DNA of 64,000 nucleotides. Origin: Burkholderiales bacterium (GTDB lineage: Bacteria; Pseudomonadota; Gammaproteobacteria; Burkholderiales; Burkholderiaceae_C). The stretch covers positions 62,001 to 126,000 of the forward strand of contig JAIOOS010000007.1 in the NCBI GenBank assembly GCA_021414305.1, given 5' to 3'. The number at the start of each line of letters is the position of its first letter. Position 1 is the stretch's first letter. Below the pieces are notes generated by a model that did not search any database, was not told the DNA's origin, and worked only from the letters and a program-made list of their open reading frames with translations. A program made the translations under genes and the position numbers. Below, one piece after another: positions 1 to 10,479 of this stretch.

Positions 1-1164
1 GGGCACGCCCGCCGCCTGGAATTGCAGCTTGAGGCTGCGCGGCGGCCGCCCGGCGCCGGCCTGGAACCGGTCGCCGGGAGCCCGCGCACGAGGCGTGAGG
101 CACGCGGCGAGCGCCACGGGCAACCCGTCCGAGACGACGCGACGTACCTCGATCGCCCCGCCCCACTCGGCAAGCTCGTGAATGCCGGGCCGACCGAGGT
201 CGAGAGGAGATCCCGTCGGCGCGCTCCGAGACGGCAGCGCCTTCGCGGCGGCGGGCTCGGTCGCCGGTTCGTAACGGAGCCTGCCGCGATAGCTGCGCAG
301 CTCGCCGTCGCCAGCCGGCCAGCGCATCGAACCTTTCGCCGGCACCTCCCGCAACAGCCTCCGCACCAGGCTCGCGGGCGCGGCTCGGCCGCTCATGCGG
401 CGCAGCCAGGCGCGGAGCACGTTGCCCTGGCGTGCGGCCGAGAGCGCGCGCCACGCGGCGATGTCGAGCGAAGCCTCGTCGGCGGCGGCAGCGAGGTCGA
501 CCTCGGCGCCTTCGGCAAGCGCAACGGCCGCCTCCTGCGCCCAGCGCGCCGCCCCGGCGAGTGCGGCTTCGGCCTCGGGAAAGGTATCGACGAGCGCCGG
601 CCAGAGCCGCAGGCGCAGACGATTGCGCGCGAACCGCGGGTCGGCGTTGCTGTCGTCCTCGATATGCGCGAGGCGATGTCGCCGCACGTAGGCGTCGATC
701 GCCTCGCGCGGCATCTCCAGCCAAGGCCTGGCCCAGGTCACGGCTTCGCGCCTGACCTGCACGGGCATCGCCGCCAGGCCGGCGACACCGCCGCCGCGCA
801 GCGCCTGGAGCAGGAAGGTCTCGGCCTGGTCGCGGCGATGGTGGGCAAGCAGCACCAGGTCGATGCCGCGGGCCAGCGCCATCGCCCGCAGCGCCCGGTA
901 GCGCGCCTGGCGAGCCCAAGCCTCGACGCTCTCGCCGGGACCGGGTCGACCCGCCACACGGGTCGCGACGAACTCCACCGGCCGGCCGCGCCGGGCCCAG
1001 CGCCGGCACAGCGCTTCGCCGTGCGCGAGCCAGCGGTCCGCGGCCGCGTTCAGTCCATGGTGCACGTGGAGGGCTATCACCTTCAGGCCGAGCGGCTCCG
1101 CCGCCGCCAGGGTGGCGTGCAGCAAGGCGGTCGAGTCGCGGCCGCCGCTGAAGGCGACGGCCAC
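1..1164 (-). CDS. tilS: tRNA(Ile)-lysidine synthase TilS, 3' end cut by window edge
   Basis: TilS ligates lysine to C34 of the CAU anticodon of tRNA(Ile2) in the cytoplasm so that it reads AUA. The translation opens with VAVAFSGGRDSTALLH, the PP-loop SGGxDS motif of N-type ATP pyrophosphatases, then HVHHGLNAAAD and a LLAHHRRDQAETFLLQ segment, all diagnostic of TilS. The C-terminus lies outside the window. The gene follows accA by about 30 bases, as in many proteobacteria. The start is uncertain: GTG at 1162-1164 is the only good start codon before the PP-loop, but it has no clear ribosome binding site and leaves a very short N-terminus, so a rarer start inside the accA end is possible. Confidence 0.88.
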   Translation of the reverse strand, partial: MAVAFSGGRDSTALLHATLAAAEPLGLKVIALHVHHGLNAAADRWLAHGEALCRRWARRGRPVEFVATRVAGRPGPGESVEAWARQARYRALRAMALARGIDLVLLAHHRRDQAETFLLQALRGGGVAGLAAMPVQVRREAVTWARPWLEMPREAIDAYVRRHRLAHIEDDSNADPRFARNRLRLRLWPALVDTFPEAEAALAGAARWAQEAAVALAEGAEVDLAAAADEASLDIAAWRALSAARQGNVLRAWLRRMSGRAAPASLVRRLLREVPAKGSMRWPAGDGELRSYRGRLRYEPATEPAAAKALPSRSAPTGSPLDLGRPGIHELAEWGGAIEVRRVVSDGLPVALAACLTPRARAPGDRFQAGAGRPPRSLKLQFQAAGVP

Positions 1165-1192
1165 GGCTTTCGCCGGGGCCGGCGCACCGGCC

Positions 1193-2164
1193 TCAGCGCT
1201 CGGTCGTGTCGCTGAAGCGGCCGTAGGACTGCAGCCGCTCGTAGCGGCGCTGCACGAGGTCCTTCACCGGCAGGTCGCTGACCTGGCGGAACGCGTCGTT
1301 GAGCGCACGCTTGAGGAACGCGGCCATCTGCTTCGTATCGCGATGCGCGCCGCCCACCGGCTCGTTGACGATCTTGTCGACCAGGCCGAGCGCCTTCAGC
1401 CGATGCGCGGTGATGCCGAGCTGCTCGGCCGCGTCGGCGGCGCGCTCGGCGGTCTTCCACAGGATCGAGGCGCAGCCTTCGGGCGAGATCACCGAATAAA
1501 TCGAGTACTGCAGCATCAGCAGCTGGTCACCGACGCTGATCGCCAGCGCGCCGCCGGACCCGCCCTCGCCGATGATGGTGACGATGATCGGCACCTCGAG
1601 CTGGGCCATCTCGAAGATGTTGCGGCCGATCGCTTCCGACTGGCCGCGCTCCTCGGCGCCGATGCCCGGATACGCGCCGGGCGTGTCGACGAAGCTGAAC
1701 ACCGGCAGGCCGAACTTCTCCGCCAGCTTCATCAGCCGCAGCGCCTTGCGGTAGCCCTCGGGCCGCGACATGCCGAAGTTGCGCAGCCCCCGCTCCTTGG
1801 TGTCGCGCCCCTTCTGGTGGCCGAGCACCATGCAGGCCTGGCCGTTGAAGCGCGCCAGCCCGCCGACGATCGACTGGTCGTCGGCGAAGGAGCGGTCGCC
1901 GTGCAGTTCCTGGTAGTCGGTGAACACCTCGGCCACGTAGTCGAGGGTGTAGGGGCGCTGCGGGTGGCGCGCGATCTGCGTCACCTGCCACGGGGTCAGG
2001 CCGGAGTAGATGTCCTTGGTGAGCAGCAGGCTCTTCTTGCTCAGCCGGTCGATCTCCTCGGAGATGTCGACCGCCGATTCGTTCTGCACGTAGCGGAGCT
2101 CGTCGATCTTGGCTTCGAGCTCGGCGACCGGCTGCTCGAAGTCGAGAAAGTGCTTCTTGTTCAT
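1193..2164 (-). CDS. accA: Acetyl-CoA carboxylase carboxyltransferase subunit alpha
   Basis: AccA forms, with AccD, the carboxyltransferase that moves CO2 from carboxybiotin to acetyl-CoA, the first step of fatty acid synthesis. The 323-residue product has the full family length, starts [20 protein letters not shown] and contains the conserved crotonase-like stretches GELHGDRS-type ([10 protein letters not shown]), [38 protein letters not shown] and [14 protein letters not shown] at 2162-2164 has a GAGGG-type Shine-Dalgarno about ten bases upstream. It lies 14 bases after the glycosylase gene and about 30 before tilS, so the four genes from cysS to tilS probably form one transcript. Confidence 0.97.
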   Translation of the reverse strand: MNKKHFLDFEQPVAELEAKIDELRYVQNESAVDISEEIDRLSKKSLLLTKDIYSGLTPWQVTQIARHPQRPYTLDYVAEVFTDYQELHGDRSFADDQSIVGGLARFNGQACMVLGHQKGRDTKERGLRNFGMSRPEGYRKALRLMKLAEKFGLPVFSFVDTPGAYPGIGAEERGQSEAIGRNIFEMAQLEVPIIVTIIGEGGSGGALAISVGDQLLMLQYSIYSVISPEGCASILWKTAERAADAAEQLGITAHRLKALGLVDKIVNEPVGGAHRDTKQMAAFLKRALNDAFRQVSDLPVKDLVQRRYERLQSYGRFSDTTER

Positions 2165-2178
2165 GGACTGGCACGCCC

Positions 2179-2811
2179 TCAGTAGGAGACCGGAAGCGGA
2201 TCGAGGCTGCGCCAAATGTACCAAGTGGCGACCGACCGGTACGGCGCCCAGGCGTCGCCGACCTCGCGGGCCTCGGCGCGCGAGACCGGTTCGCCGCTGA
2301 AGTAGTTGACGCTGATGCCCTTGATCAGGCCGACGTCGTCGAGCGGCAGCACGTTCGGCCGAAGCAGATGGAAGATGAGGAACATCTCCGCCGTCCAGCG
2401 GCCGATGCCGCGGATCGCGACCAGCTCCTCGATGATCGCCTCGTCGTCCATCCGCTGCCATTCGGCGACGTGGACCCGGCCCGACTCGAAGTGCTGCGCC
2501 AGGTCGCAGAGGTATTCGACCTTGCGCGCCGAGAGGCCCGCGGCGCGGATCTGTGCCGCCTCGAGCCCGAGCACCGAGGCCGGCTTCAGGCAGGTCGAGG
2601 AGTTCGTCGTCAGGGCGACGAAGCGATCCCAGATCGCCTGCGCGGCGCGGGTCGAGATCTGGTGGCCGACGATGGCGCGCGCCAGCGTGGTGAAGGCGTC
2701 GCCGCGGCTTTCGAGACGGCCGTCGGCGAAGCGCGGAATCAGCTTCTTCATGACCCGGTCGCGGCGCGAGAGATGCCGGCAGGCGTCGTCCCAGAAGTCG
2801 GCGGTCGGCAC
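2179..2811 (-). CDS. DNA-3-methyladenine glycosylase II (AlkA/HhH-GPD family)
   Basis: A base-excision repair glycosylase of the HhH-GPD superfamily that removes alkylated purines. The helix-hairpin-helix is seen as [17 protein letters not shown], followed by the catalytic-region aspartate in [11 protein letters not shown]; an upstream [18 protein letters not shown] stretch is typical of the short AlkA-like enzymes (about 210 residues) that lack the AlkA N-domain. The start is unsettled: GTG at 2809-2811 gives 210 residues beginning near [10 protein letters not shown], while TTG at 2845-2847 gives 222 and would overlap nothing but sit just past the cysS stop. The gene sits between cysS and accA on the same strand. 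Confidence 0.85.
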   Translation of the reverse strand: MPTADFWDDACRHLSRRDRVMKKLIPRFADGRLESRGDAFTTLARAIVGHQISTRAAQAIWDRFVALTTNSSTCLKPASVLGLEAAQIRAAGLSARKVEYLCDLAQHFESGRVHVAEWQRMDDEAIIEELVAIRGIGRWTAEMFLIFHLLRPNVLPLDDVGLIKGISVNYFSGEPVSRAEAREVGDAWAPYRSVATWYIWRSLDPLPVSY

Positions 2812-2849
2812 GACGATCTCCGAAGCGACCCGGGCGGCGTCGGCCAAGC

Positions 2850-4229
2850 TCAGGCCCTCACCCAGGTGGTGCCGGCGGCCGAATCCTTGAGCACGATGCC
2901 TTCTTCGGCCAGGCTCTTCCTGATCGCGTCGGCCAGCGCGTAGTTGCCCGCGCTCTTGGCGGCGCGGCGCTCCTCGATGCGTCGGGCGATGCCGGCCTCG
3001 TCGACGGAGCTGCCGGCCTGCAGGTAGGTCCTCGGTTCCTGCTGCAGGATCCCGAGCGTGGCGGCGAGGCTCTTGAGCAGCCGGGCGTCCTCGGGACGCG
3101 CCGCCCGGTTGACCTCGGCCGCCAGCTCGAACAGCACCGAGACCGCGATCGGCGTGTTGAAGTCGTCGTTCATCGCCTCGCGGAAGGCGGCGGCGCGCGG
3201 CTCGCTCCAGTCGGGCGCGCCCGGTTCGCCCGGCACCGCGACCTTGTCGAGCGCGGTGTAGAGACGGCGCAGCGACGCCTTCGCGTCGTCGAGGTTCAGG
3301 TCGCTGAAATTCACCGGGCTGCGGTAGTGCGTGCGCAGGGTGAAGAAGCGGATCGTCTCGCCGTCGTAGCGCTGCAGCACGTCGCGGATGGTGAAGAAGT
3401 TTCCGAGCGACTTCGACATCTTCTCGTTGTCGACGTTGAGCAGCCCGTTGTGCATCCATACGTTGGCGAACGGCCCGCCGCTCGCCGCCTCGCTCTGCGC
3501 GATCTCGTTCTCGTGGTGCGGGAACTGCAGGTCCTGGCCGCCGCCATGGATGTCGAAGTGCTCGCCGAGCAGCGCCTTGCACATCGCCGAGCACTCGATG
3601 TGCCAGCCCGGCCGGCCGGGGCCGAACTCGCTCGGCCACTTGGCGTCGGCGGGTTCGCTCTCCTTGGCGGCCTTCCACATCACGAAGTCGAGCGGATCTT
3701 CCTTGCCGTCGAGCACGGCCACGCGCTCGCCGGCGCGCAGCTGGTCGATCGACTTGCCGGAGAGCTTGCCGTAGCCCGCGAACTTGCGCACCGCGTAGTT
3801 CACGTCACCGCTCGACGCGCGGTAGCCGAAGCCCTTCTTCTCGAGCGTGGCGATCAGCTCGAGCATCTGCGGCACGTACTGCGTGGCTCGCGGCTCGTGC
3901 GTCGGCCGCTCGATGAACAGCTTGTCGGCGTCTTCGTGCAGCGCGGCGATCATCTCTTCGGTGAGCTGGCGAATCGGAATGCCACGCTCGAGCGAGCGCT
4001 TGATGATCTTGTCGTCGATGTCGGTGACGTTGCGCACGTAGGTGACGCGATAGCCCAATGCCTTGAGCCAGCGCTGCGCCACGTCGAAGGCGATCATGAA
4101 CCGCGCATGGCCCATGTGGCAGTAGTCGTAGATCGTGATGCCGCAGACGTAGAGGCGGGCATGACCCGGCTCGATCGGCGTGAAGATCTCGGTCGCCCGC
4201 GACAGCGTGTTGTGGATTCGAAGTGTCAT
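2850..4229 (-). CDS. cysS: Cysteinyl-tRNA synthetase
   Basis: Class I synthetase that charges tRNA(Cys). The 459-residue product shows the HIGH-equivalent [10 protein letters not shown] near residue 40, the zinc-site region [10 protein letters not shown] with [10 protein letters not shown], and the KMSKS loop as [11 protein letters not shown]. Length and motif order are normal. The ATG at 4227-4229 is preceded on this strand by about 90 bases shared with the divergent TPR gene. It is the first gene of the minus-strand run cysS, glycosylase, accA, tilS. Confidence 0.97.
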   Translation of the reverse strand: MTLRIHNTLSRATEIFTPIEPGHARLYVCGITIYDYCHMGHARFMIAFDVAQRWLKALGYRVTYVRNVTDIDDKIIKRSLERGIPIRQLTEEMIAALHEDADKLFIERPTHEPRATQYVPQMLELIATLEKKGFGYRASSGDVNYAVRKFAGYGKLSGKSIDQLRAGERVAVLDGKEDPLDFVMWKAAKESEPADAKWPSEFGPGRPGWHIECSAMCKALLGEHFDIHGGGQDLQFPHHENEIAQSEAASGGPFANVWMHNGLLNVDNEKMSKSLGNFFTIRDVLQRYDGETIRFFTLRTHYRSPVNFSDLNLDDAKASLRRLYTALDKVAVPGEPGAPDWSEPRAAAFREAMNDDFNTPIAVSVLFELAAEVNRAARPEDARLLKSLAATLGILQQEPRTYLQAGSSVDEAGIARRIEERRAAKSAGNYALADAIRKSLAEEGIVLKDSAAGTTWVRA

Positions 4230-4286
4230 GGGCTGAAAGCGCCGCGGGGGCGGGTCGCCGGGGGGCGCCGCGAAGGATGCGTGCCC

Positions 4287-4304
4287 TACAATCGAATCAG
4301 TATA
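4287..4304. promoter_or_regulatory. Overlapping divergent -10-like boxes between cysS and the TPR gene
   Basis: In the 147-base divergent gap, TACAAT (4287-4292) on the plus strand would fit a -10 box for the TPR/ppiA run, and TATACT on the minus strand (complement of 4299-4304) would fit one for cysS. No convincing TTGACA-like -35 is seen at the right spacing for either, so this is a weak call. Confidence 0.35.
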
Positions 4305-4376
4305 GCGACCCTGTTCTGCACGATTACCGGCTGTGCGCAAGCGCACAGCGTGCGCCGGTCGCAACCCCTCCAGTCG

Positions 4377-4961
4377 ATGCATCTTCGAGCGCTCGCCGCC
4401 TTCACCCTTCTGTCGCTCGCACTTGTGCTGGCGCCTGTCCGCCCGGTGGTCGCCGCCCTCGCGGAGGAGTTGAGCGAGGTGACCAGGCTGTATCACGCCG
4501 GCCAGTCGCAGGCGGCGCTCGAACGCGCCGACCGGTTCCTCGCCGGCAAGCCGAAGGATGCGCAGATGCGTTTCCTGAAGTCGGTGGTGCTTGCCGATTC
4601 CGGCCGGCGCGCCGAGGCCGCGGTGCTGCTGCAGGAGCTCTCGCAGGATTTCCCCGAGCTCGCCGAGCCGCACAACAACCTCGCCGCGATCCATGCCGCT
4701 GCTGGCGAGTACGGCAAGGCCCGCGCCGAGCTGGAAGAATCGCTGCGCCTGAATCCCGCCTACGCCACGGCGCAGGAAAACCTCGGCGACGTGCATGCCG
4801 TGCTCGCCGCCGAGGCCTACGCGCGGGCGCAGCGACTCGACCCGGGCAACACCGGGTTGCCGCGCAAGCTCGAACTGATTCGCCAGCTCGCAGGACCGAA
4901 CGCCGGCAAGGCCGCGGCGAGCGCGCCGGTGAAGGCTGAAGTCCCGTCGAAGAAACGTTGA
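4377..4961 (+). CDS. Exported tetratricopeptide-repeat protein
   Basis: A 194-residue protein with an N-terminal signal sequence ([20 protein letters not shown] followed by PVVAAL) and TPR-like helices: [40 protein letters not shown] and [19 protein letters not shown], the last two matching the canonical A-helix/B-helix spacing with the xPxYA-type [12 protein letters not shown]. The C-terminus is Lys-rich. It probably acts as a periplasmic scaffold or cell-envelope assembly factor; substrate unknown. It immediately precedes ppiA (stop at 4961, next ATG at 4979), an order common in Burkholderiales. I chose the ATG that begins the signal peptide; the frame is open much further upstream but antisense to cysS. 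Confidence 0.85.
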   Translation: MHLRALAAFTLLSLALVLAPVRPVVAALAEELSEVTRLYHAGQSQAALERADRFLAGKPKDAQMRFLKSVVLADSGRRAEAAVLLQELSQDFPELAEPHNNLAAIHAAAGEYGKARAELEESLRLNPAYATAQENLGDVHAVLAAEAYARAQRLDPGNTGLPRKLELIRQLAGPNAGKAAASAPVKAEVPSKKR

Positions 4962-4978
4962 AACCCCTGGAGACCTCG

Positions 4979-5539
4979 ATGCAAAAATTCCTTTCACGCA
5001 CCCTGATGGCCGCCTTCGCGGCCTTGTCGCTGATCGCCGCGTCGCCCGCCTTCGCCCAGAAGGTGAAGCTGGCCACATCGATGGGCGACATCGTCATCGA
5101 GCTCGATGCCGCCAAGGCGCCGAAGACGGTCGACAACTTCCTCCAGTACGTGAAGGCGGGGCACTACGACGGCACGGTGTTCCATCGCGTCATCAACGAC
5201 TTCATGATCCAGGGCGGCGGCATGACCGCCGACCTCAAGGAAAAGCCTACCCGCGCGCCGATCGTGCTCGAAAGCCGAAACGGCCTGACCAACGATCGCG
5301 GCACGCTCGCCATGGCACGAACCAACGACCCGAACTCGGCGTCGGCGCAGTTCTTCATCAACGTCAAGGACAATGCCTTCCTGAACCAGCCGCAGGCGCG
5401 CGACGGAAACGGCTACGCCGTCTTCGGCAAGGTGATCTCGGGCATGGACGTGGTCGACAAGATCAAGGTCGTGCCCACCGGCCCAGGCGACGTGCCGAAC
5501 ACGCCGGTGACCATCAAAAAAGCAACCGTGGAGAAGTGA
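4979..5539 (+). CDS. ppiA: Periplasmic peptidyl-prolyl cis-trans isomerase (cyclophilin)
   Basis: Cyclophilin-type isomerase that speeds proline isomerisation in exported proteins. A clear signal peptide ([20 protein letters not shown], cleavage after ASPAFA) precedes a 165-residue cyclophilin fold with [19 protein letters not shown], the conserved [17 protein letters not shown] and [17 protein letters not shown]. An in-frame TTG at 4958 lies before it but the ATG at 4979-4981 starts the signal sequence directly. The stop is one base from the ppiB ATG, so the paralogous pair is translationally coupled. Confidence 0.95.
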   Translation: MQKFLSRTLMAAFAALSLIAASPAFAQKVKLATSMGDIVIELDAAKAPKTVDNFLQYVKAGHYDGTVFHRVINDFMIQGGGMTADLKEKPTRAPIVLESRNGLTNDRGTLAMARTNDPNSASAQFFINVKDNAFLNQPQARDGNGYAVFGKVISGMDVVDKIKVVPTGPGDVPNTPVTIKKATVEK

Positions 5540-5540
5540 G

Positions 5541-6044
5541 ATGACCAAGACAGTCGACCTGGAAACCAGCCATGGCACGATCCGCCTCGAGCTCGACGAC
5601 GAGAAGGCGCCGATCACGGTGAAGAACTTCATCACCAACGTCGAGAACGGCCACTACGACGGCACGGTGTTCCACCGCGTCATCAAGGGCTTCATGGTGC
5701 AAGGCGGCGGCTTCGAGCCGGGCATGCAGCAGAAGCCGACCGGCAATTCGATCCAGAACGAGGCCTCGAACGGCCTGAAGAACGACAAGTACACGGTGGC
5801 GATGGCCCGCACCTCGGACCCGCACTCGGCGACCGCCCAGTTCTTCATCAACGCCGCCGACAACGCCTTCCTCAACTTCAAGTCGGAAACCGGATCCGGC
5901 TGGGGCTACGCCGTGTTCGGCAAGGTCGTCAAGGGCAGCGAAGTCATCGATGCGATCGAACAGGTGCGCACCGGCAACAAGGGCGGGCACGGCGACGTTC
6001 CGCTCGACGACGTGACCATCACGCGCGCCACGGTCGTTTCCTGA
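5541..6044 (+). CDS. ppiB: Cytoplasmic peptidyl-prolyl cis-trans isomerase B
   Basis: The 167-residue product has no signal peptide and begins directly with the cyclophilin beta strand TKTVDLETSHGTIRLELDDEK. The catalytic region [23 protein letters not shown] and the MARTSDPHSATAQFFIN motif are intact. It closely resembles the upstream ppiA in sequence, pointing to tandem duplication with retention of one exported and one cytosolic copy. It is followed after ten bases by lpxH. Confidence 0.96.
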   Translation: MTKTVDLETSHGTIRLELDDEKAPITVKNFITNVENGHYDGTVFHRVIKGFMVQGGGFEPGMQQKPTGNSIQNEASNGLKNDKYTVAMARTSDPHSATAQFFINAADNAFLNFKSETGSGWGYAVFGKVVKGSEVIDAIEQVRTGNKGGHGDVPLDDVTITRATVVS

Positions 6045-6054
6045 AGCCCGGGGC

Positions 6055-6879
6055 GTGGCAGCGCAGAGCACGACCGCACCCGCGCTGCCCCTGCCCGAGG
6101 CGACGCCCACGTTCACCGCGCCCGCCGCCTGGCGGGCGATCGACTTCATCAGCGACCTCCACCTGGCGGCGTACACGCCCCGGACCTTCGACGCCTGGGC
6201 CGCGCACCTGAGCCACACCCGTGCCGACGCGGTCTTCATCCTCGGCGACCTGTTCGAGGTCTGGATCGGCGACGACCTCGCCGAGAGCGACTTCGAAACG
6301 CGCGTCGTCGCGGTGCTGAAGGCGGCTTCGCAGCAGCGCACGATCGCCTTCATGGCGGGCAACCGCGACTTCCTGGTCGGCGATGCGCTGCTCGAGTCGC
6401 TCGGCGTGATGCGCCTGCAGGACCCGACCCTGCTCGTCGCCTTCGGCCAGCAGGCGCTGGTCTCGCACGGCGACGCGCTCTGTCTCGGCGACACGGCCTA
6501 TCAGCGCTACCGCAGCGTGGTTCGCCGCGCCGGCGTGCAGCGCGCGTTCCTGGCGCTGCCGCGGTCGTGGCGGCGCGGCATCGGCCAGCGTGCCCGCAAG
6601 TACCGCGACTCGCCACGGCTCGCGCAGGAGCGGCGCTACGTCGATGTCGATGCGGACGCTGCGCAGGGCTGGCTGCAGGACGCCGGCGCGCCCGTGCTCG
6701 TGCACGGCCACACCCATGCCCCGGCCAGCCATGCGCTCGCCGCCGGCGCGGTTCGCCACGTGTTGAGCGACTGGGACCTCGAGCGCGACGCCGCGCCGCG
6801 CGCCGAAGTGCTGCGCTGGACCGCCAGCGGCTTCGCCCGCATCGCCCCCGAAACGGCCGACCCGGCCCGGCCCGCGTGA
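6055..6879 (+). CDS. lpxH: UDP-2,3-diacylglucosamine diphosphatase
   Basis: Calcineurin-like hydrolase that cleaves UDP-2,3-diacylglucosamine to lipid X and UMP in lipid A synthesis at the inner face of the inner membrane. Metal-binding motifs run in order: FISDLHLAAYTP, FILGDLFEVWIGDD, MAGNRDFLVGDALL, VSHGDALCLGDTAYQRYR and VHGHTHAPA. A 25-residue Ala/Pro-rich N-terminal extension precedes the domain. It starts at GTG 6055 and its stop overlaps the mtfA start by four bases. Confidence 0.94.
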   Translation: MAAQSTTAPALPLPEATPTFTAPAAWRAIDFISDLHLAAYTPRTFDAWAAHLSHTRADAVFILGDLFEVWIGDDLAESDFETRVVAVLKAASQQRTIAFMAGNRDFLVGDALLESLGVMRLQDPTLLVAFGQQALVSHGDALCLGDTAYQRYRSVVRRAGVQRAFLALPRSWRRGIGQRARKYRDSPRLAQERRYVDVDADAAQGWLQDAGAPVLVHGHTHAPASHALAAGAVRHVLSDWDLERDAAPRAEVLRWTASGFARIAPETADPARPA

Positions 6880-7649
6880 GCGGCTGGCTCTCTCGCTGGC
6901 GCCGCCAGCGCACGCTCGAACGCCGGGCGATCCCCGACCCGCTCTGGCAGCTCACGCTGGCCCGCTTTCCCTTTCTCGGCGCGCGCAGCGCCGACGACCT
7001 GCGCGAGCTGCGCGAGATGGCGACCCTGTTCCTCGCCGAGAAGGAATTCACCGGCGCGCGCGGCCTCATCGTCAGCGACGAGATGGCGGTCGCGATCGCC
7101 GCCCAGGCCTGCCTGCCCGCGCTCAAGCTGGGTCTGCACTGGCTCGACGGCTTCGTCGGTATCGTCGTTCACGAGGACGCGGTCGTCGCCCGCCGCCAGC
7201 ACGAGGACGAGGACGGCGTCGTCCACGACTGGGACGAAGAGCTGGCCGGCGAGGCGATGAGCGGCGGCCCGGTGATGCTCGCCTGGCGCGACGTCGACGA
7301 GGCCGGGGCGTCGGCGGCCGACGGCTACAACGTGGTCGTTCACGAGTTCGCGCACGTGATAGACATGCGCGGAGGCGTCACCGCCGGGCTGGAGACGACC
7401 GATCCCGAAAGCGACCGCGGCCTCTGGCTGAACGCGCTGGCCGACGAATACGAGGCCTTCGCCGACGCGGTCGATGCCGAAGAGGAGACCTTCCTCGACC
7501 CCTATGGCGCCACGGCGCTCGAGGAGTTCTTCGCGGTCTCGGCCGAGGCCTTCTTCGTCGCCCCGCGCGAGCTCGAGCTCGAGCTGCCGGTGGTCTACGA
7601 GCTGCTGCGCAGCTTCTTTCGCCAGGACCCGGCCCGCGAGTCGGCCTGA
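6876..7649 (+). CDS. mtfA: Zinc-dependent M90-family peptidase, MtfA-like
   Basis: MtfA-type metallopeptidase; in E. coli MtfA binds the glucose repressor Mlc. The 257-residue protein carries the zinc site as VVVHEFAHVIDMRGG (HExxH) and a downstream DEYEAF and LEEFFAVSAEAFF acidic segment that supplies the third ligand region. The GTG at 6876-6878 overlaps the lpxH stop in GTGA, which fixes the start and indicates coupling. It is the last gene of the run that begins at the TPR gene and is followed by a strong bidirectional hairpin. Confidence 0.9.
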   Translation: MSGWLSRWRRQRTLERRAIPDPLWQLTLARFPFLGARSADDLRELREMATLFLAEKEFTGARGLIVSDEMAVAIAAQACLPALKLGLHWLDGFVGIVVHEDAVVARRQHEDEDGVVHDWDEELAGEAMSGGPVMLAWRDVDEAGASAADGYNVVVHEFAHVIDMRGGVTAGLETTDPESDRGLWLNALADEYEAFADAVDAEEETFLDPYGATALEEFFAVSAEAFFVAPRELELELPVVYELLRSFFRQDPARESA

Positions 7650-7656
7650 ACGACAA

Positions 7657-7678
7657 ACGGGGGCCGCGAGGCCCCCGT
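7657..7678. terminator. Bidirectional hairpin terminator between mtfA and clpA
   Basis: A perfect 9-bp stem ACGGGGGCC/GGCCCCCGT closes a four-base loop in the 51-base gap between the convergent genes. On the minus strand it is followed by TTTG, on the plus strand only by CTTC, so it looks better for clpA transcripts but can serve both. Confidence 0.7.
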
Positions 7679-7700
7679 CTTCACCCACACCGGGCGAGGT

Positions 7701-10007
7701 CTACGCCGTCGCCGGCTCGGCCTTCGGCTTGTCGCTCTTCTTCACCGGCTGGATGTCGAGCGTCGGCTTGCCTTCGGCATCGACGTCGACGGTCAGGCGG
7801 CCGCCGTCGACCAGGCGGCCGAACAGCAGCTCGTCGGCCAGGGCGCGGCGGATCGTGTCCTGGATCAGGCGCTGCATCGGCCGCGCGCCCATCAGCGGAT
7901 CGAAGCCCTTCTTGGCGAGCTGCTTGCGCAGGCCGTCGGTGAAGGTGACCTCGACCTTCTTCTCGGCGAGCTGGCCTTCGAGCTGGAGCAGGAACTTGTC
8001 GACCACGCGCAGGATGATCTCCTCGTCGAGCGACTTGAAGCTCACCGTGGCGTCGAGGCGATTGCGGAACTCCGGCGTGAACAGGCGCTTGATGTCGGCC
8101 ATCTCGTCGCCGGCTTCCTTCGAGTTCGTGAAGCCGATCGACGACTTGTTGAGCGACTCCGCGCCGGCGTTCGTCGTCATGACGATGATGACGCTGCGGA
8201 AGTCGGCCTTGCGCCCGTTGTTGTCGGTCAGCGTGCCGTGGTCCATGACCTGCAGCAGCACGTTGAAGACATCGGGGTGCGCCTTCTCGATCTCGTCGAG
8301 CAGCAGCACCGCGTGCGGCTTCTTCGAGATCGCCTCGGTCAAGAGGCCGCCCTGGTCGAAGCCCACGTAGCCCGGCGGCGCGCCGATCAGGCGGCTCACC
8401 GCGTGGCGCTCCATGTACTCGCTCATGTCGAAGCGGATCAGCTCGATGCCGAGGATGAACGCCAACTGCTTGGCGACCTCGGTCTTGCCGACGCCGGTGG
8501 GGCCGCTGAACAGGAACGAGCCGATCGGCTTGTCGGGCCGGCCGAGGCCGGATCGCGCCATCTTGATCGCCGAGGCCAGCGCGTCGATCGCCGGTTCCTG
8601 GCCGAAGACCACGCTCTTCAGGTCGCGATCGAGCGTCTTCAGCTTGCCGCGGTCGTCGCTCGAGACGCTGGCCGGCGGAATGCGGGCGATCTTGGCCACG
8701 ATCTCCTCGACCTCGTTGCGGGTGATCGTCTTCTTCTGCTTGTTCTTCGGCAGGATGCGTTGCGCCGCGCCGGCCTCGTCGATCACGTCGATCGCCTTGT
8801 CGGGCAGGTGCCGGTCGTTGATGTACTTGGCCGAGAGCTCGGCCGCAGCCTGCAGGGCCGCGGGCGCGTACTTGACGCTGTGGTGCTCCTCGAAGCGCGA
8901 CTTCAGGCCCTTCAGAATCTCGATCGTCTGCTCGACCGAAGGCTCGACGACGTCGATCTTCTGGAAGCGCCGCGACAGGGCCGCGTCCTTCTCGAAGATG
9001 CCGCGGTACTCGGTGAAGGTGGTCGCGCCGATGCACTTCATCGCCCCCGAGCTGAGCGCGGGCTTGAGCAGGTTGCTGGCGTCGAGCGTGCCGCCCGAAG
9101 CGGCGCCGGCGCCGATCAGGGTGTGGATCTCGTCGATGAAGAGGATCGCGTTCGGCTGGTCCTTGAGGTGCTTGAGCACGCCCTTCAGGCGCTGCTCGAA
9201 ATCGCCGCGGTACTTGGTGCCGGCGAGCAGCGCGCCCATGTCGAGCGAGTAGACGATCGACTCGGCCAGGATCTCGGGCACGTCGTTCTGCGTGATCCGC
9301 CAGGCCAGGCCCTCGGCGATCGCGGTCTTGCCGACGCCGGCCTCGCCGACCAGCAGCGGGTTGTTCTTGCGCCGGCGGCAGAGGATCTGGATCACGCGCT
9401 CGACCTCGTGCTCGCGGCCGATCAGCGGATCGATCTTGCCGTCCTTGGCGAGCTGGTTCAGGTTCTGCGTGAACTGGTCGAGCGGCGAGCCCTTGCCGTC
9501 GCCCTCCTCCTTCTCGCCCTCGGTGCTCGAGCCGGGGTTCTCGCCAGGCTTGGCCGATTCCGGCGGGTCGGACTTCTTGATGCCGTGGGCGATGAAGTTG
9601 ACGACGTCCAGGCGCGTGACGCCCTGCTGGTGCAGGTAGTAGACGGCGTGCGAATCCTTCTCGCCGAAGATCGCCACGAGCACGTTGGCGCCGGTCACTT
9701 CCTTCTTGCCGCTGCCGGTCGACTGCACGTGCATGATCGCGCGCTGGATGACGCGCTGGAAGCCGAGCGTCGGCTGCGTGTCGACCTCGTCGGCGCCGCC
9801 CACGGTGGGCGTGTTTTCCTTGATGAAGCCGAGCAGGCTCTTCCTCAGGTCGTCGAGGTTGGCCGAGCAGGCGCGCAGCACTTCGGCAGCCGAGGGGTTG
9901 TCGAGCAGCGCCATGAGGAGGTGCTCGACGGTGATGAATTCATGACGTTGCTGTCGGGCCTCGACGAACGCCATGTGCAGACTGACTTCGAGCTCTTGCG
10001 CAATCAT
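7701..10007 (-). CDS. clpA: ATP-dependent Clp protease ATP-binding subunit ClpA
   Basis: AAA+ unfoldase that feeds ClpP and receives N-end rule substrates from ClpS. The 768-residue product has the N-domain ([20 protein letters not shown]), a spacer rich in Pro/Gly/Glu, AAA module 1 with Walker [10 protein letters not shown] and Walker [10 protein letters not shown], and AAA module 2 with GPTGVGKTE and [13 protein letters not shown], plus the ClpP-binding IGF-type region ([10 protein letters not shown]). I chose ATG 10005-10007 because it overlaps the clpS stop by four bases (ATGA); an upstream in-frame codon also exists but lies in clpS. Confidence 0.97.
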   Translation of the reverse strand: MIAQELEVSLHMAFVEARQQRHEFITVEHLLMALLDNPSAAEVLRACSANLDDLRKSLLGFIKENTPTVGGADEVDTQPTLGFQRVIQRAIMHVQSTGSGKKEVTGANVLVAIFGEKDSHAVYYLHQQGVTRLDVVNFIAHGIKKSDPPESAKPGENPGSSTEGEKEEGDGKGSPLDQFTQNLNQLAKDGKIDPLIGREHEVERVIQILCRRRKNNPLLVGEAGVGKTAIAEGLAWRITQNDVPEILAESIVYSLDMGALLAGTKYRGDFEQRLKGVLKHLKDQPNAILFIDEIHTLIGAGAASGGTLDASNLLKPALSSGAMKCIGATTFTEYRGIFEKDAALSRRFQKIDVVEPSVEQTIEILKGLKSRFEEHHSVKYAPAALQAAAELSAKYINDRHLPDKAIDVIDEAGAAQRILPKNKQKKTITRNEVEEIVAKIARIPPASVSSDDRGKLKTLDRDLKSVVFGQEPAIDALASAIKMARSGLGRPDKPIGSFLFSGPTGVGKTEVAKQLAFILGIELIRFDMSEYMERHAVSRLIGAPPGYVGFDQGGLLTEAISKKPHAVLLLDEIEKAHPDVFNVLLQVMDHGTLTDNNGRKADFRSVIIVMTTNAGAESLNKSSIGFTNSKEAGDEMADIKRLFTPEFRNRLDATVSFKSLDEEIILRVVDKFLLQLEGQLAEKKVEVTFTDGLRKQLAKKGFDPLMGARPMQRLIQDTIRRALADELLFGRLVDGGRLTVDVDAEGKPTLDIQPVKKSDKPKAEPATA

Positions 10008-10354
10008 GCGGACTCCATAATGCATTGCAGCGGGTGGCCACCGCGACGTGCGGCAGCAAGCACCAGTTCGACCTTGGTCGCGGCGACGTCCTTCGAGAAG
10101 ACGCCGCAGACACCGCGGCCCTCGTGATGGATCTTGAGCATGATCTGCGTCGCCGTCTCGAGATCGCGGTTGAAATATTCCTGCAGGACCATCACGACGA
10201 ACTCCATCGGCGTGTAGTCGTCGTTGAGCAGGACGACCTGGTACATCCGCGGCGGCTCGGTCTTCTGCGTCTTGCGCTCGACGACCACGGCTCCCTGGCC
10301 GTCGTCTGGACGGGTGACGGGCGGAGCCGGTGGTGTCGGCGGATCGGCGGGCAT
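10004..10354 (-). CDS. clpS: ATP-dependent Clp protease adaptor ClpS
   Basis: Adaptor that binds bulky N-terminal residues and delivers N-end rule substrates to ClpA. The 116-residue protein has a flexible Pro-rich N-terminus and the ClpS core: [20 protein letters not shown], then [18 protein letters not shown] with the conserved ligand-pocket surroundings. It overlaps clpA by four bases. A TAGAAT sequence lies only six bases before the ATG; no good promoter is seen in the 175 bases up to icd beyond the icd terminator. Confidence 0.96.
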   Translation of the reverse strand: MPADPPTPPAPPVTRPDDGQGAVVVERKTQKTEPPRMYQVVLLNDDYTPMEFVVMVLQEYFNRDLETATQIMLKIHHEGRGVCGVFSKDVAATKVELVLAAARRGGHPLQCIMESA

Positions 10355-10479
10355 GAATTCATTCTATCGAGTCGGCGGCGTTTCGCGTCGTTGCGGCAGA
10401 TATTGGGCCCGGGCAGGAGTTCACAACACGAAGGGTGGATGGAAGGTTCGCCATGACCGCCAGATTGCACCGGAACCGC

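Noticed and set aside
22..1215. Long plus-strand open frame opposite tilS
   Set aside because: It is rich in Arg/Ala/Gly with no family features, and the minus strand there encodes a recognisable TilS.
8238..10127. A 629-residue plus-strand open frame opposite clpA
   Set aside because: High GC makes antisense frames open; the sequence is low-complexity and Leu/Asp/Arg-rich, while clpA is certain.
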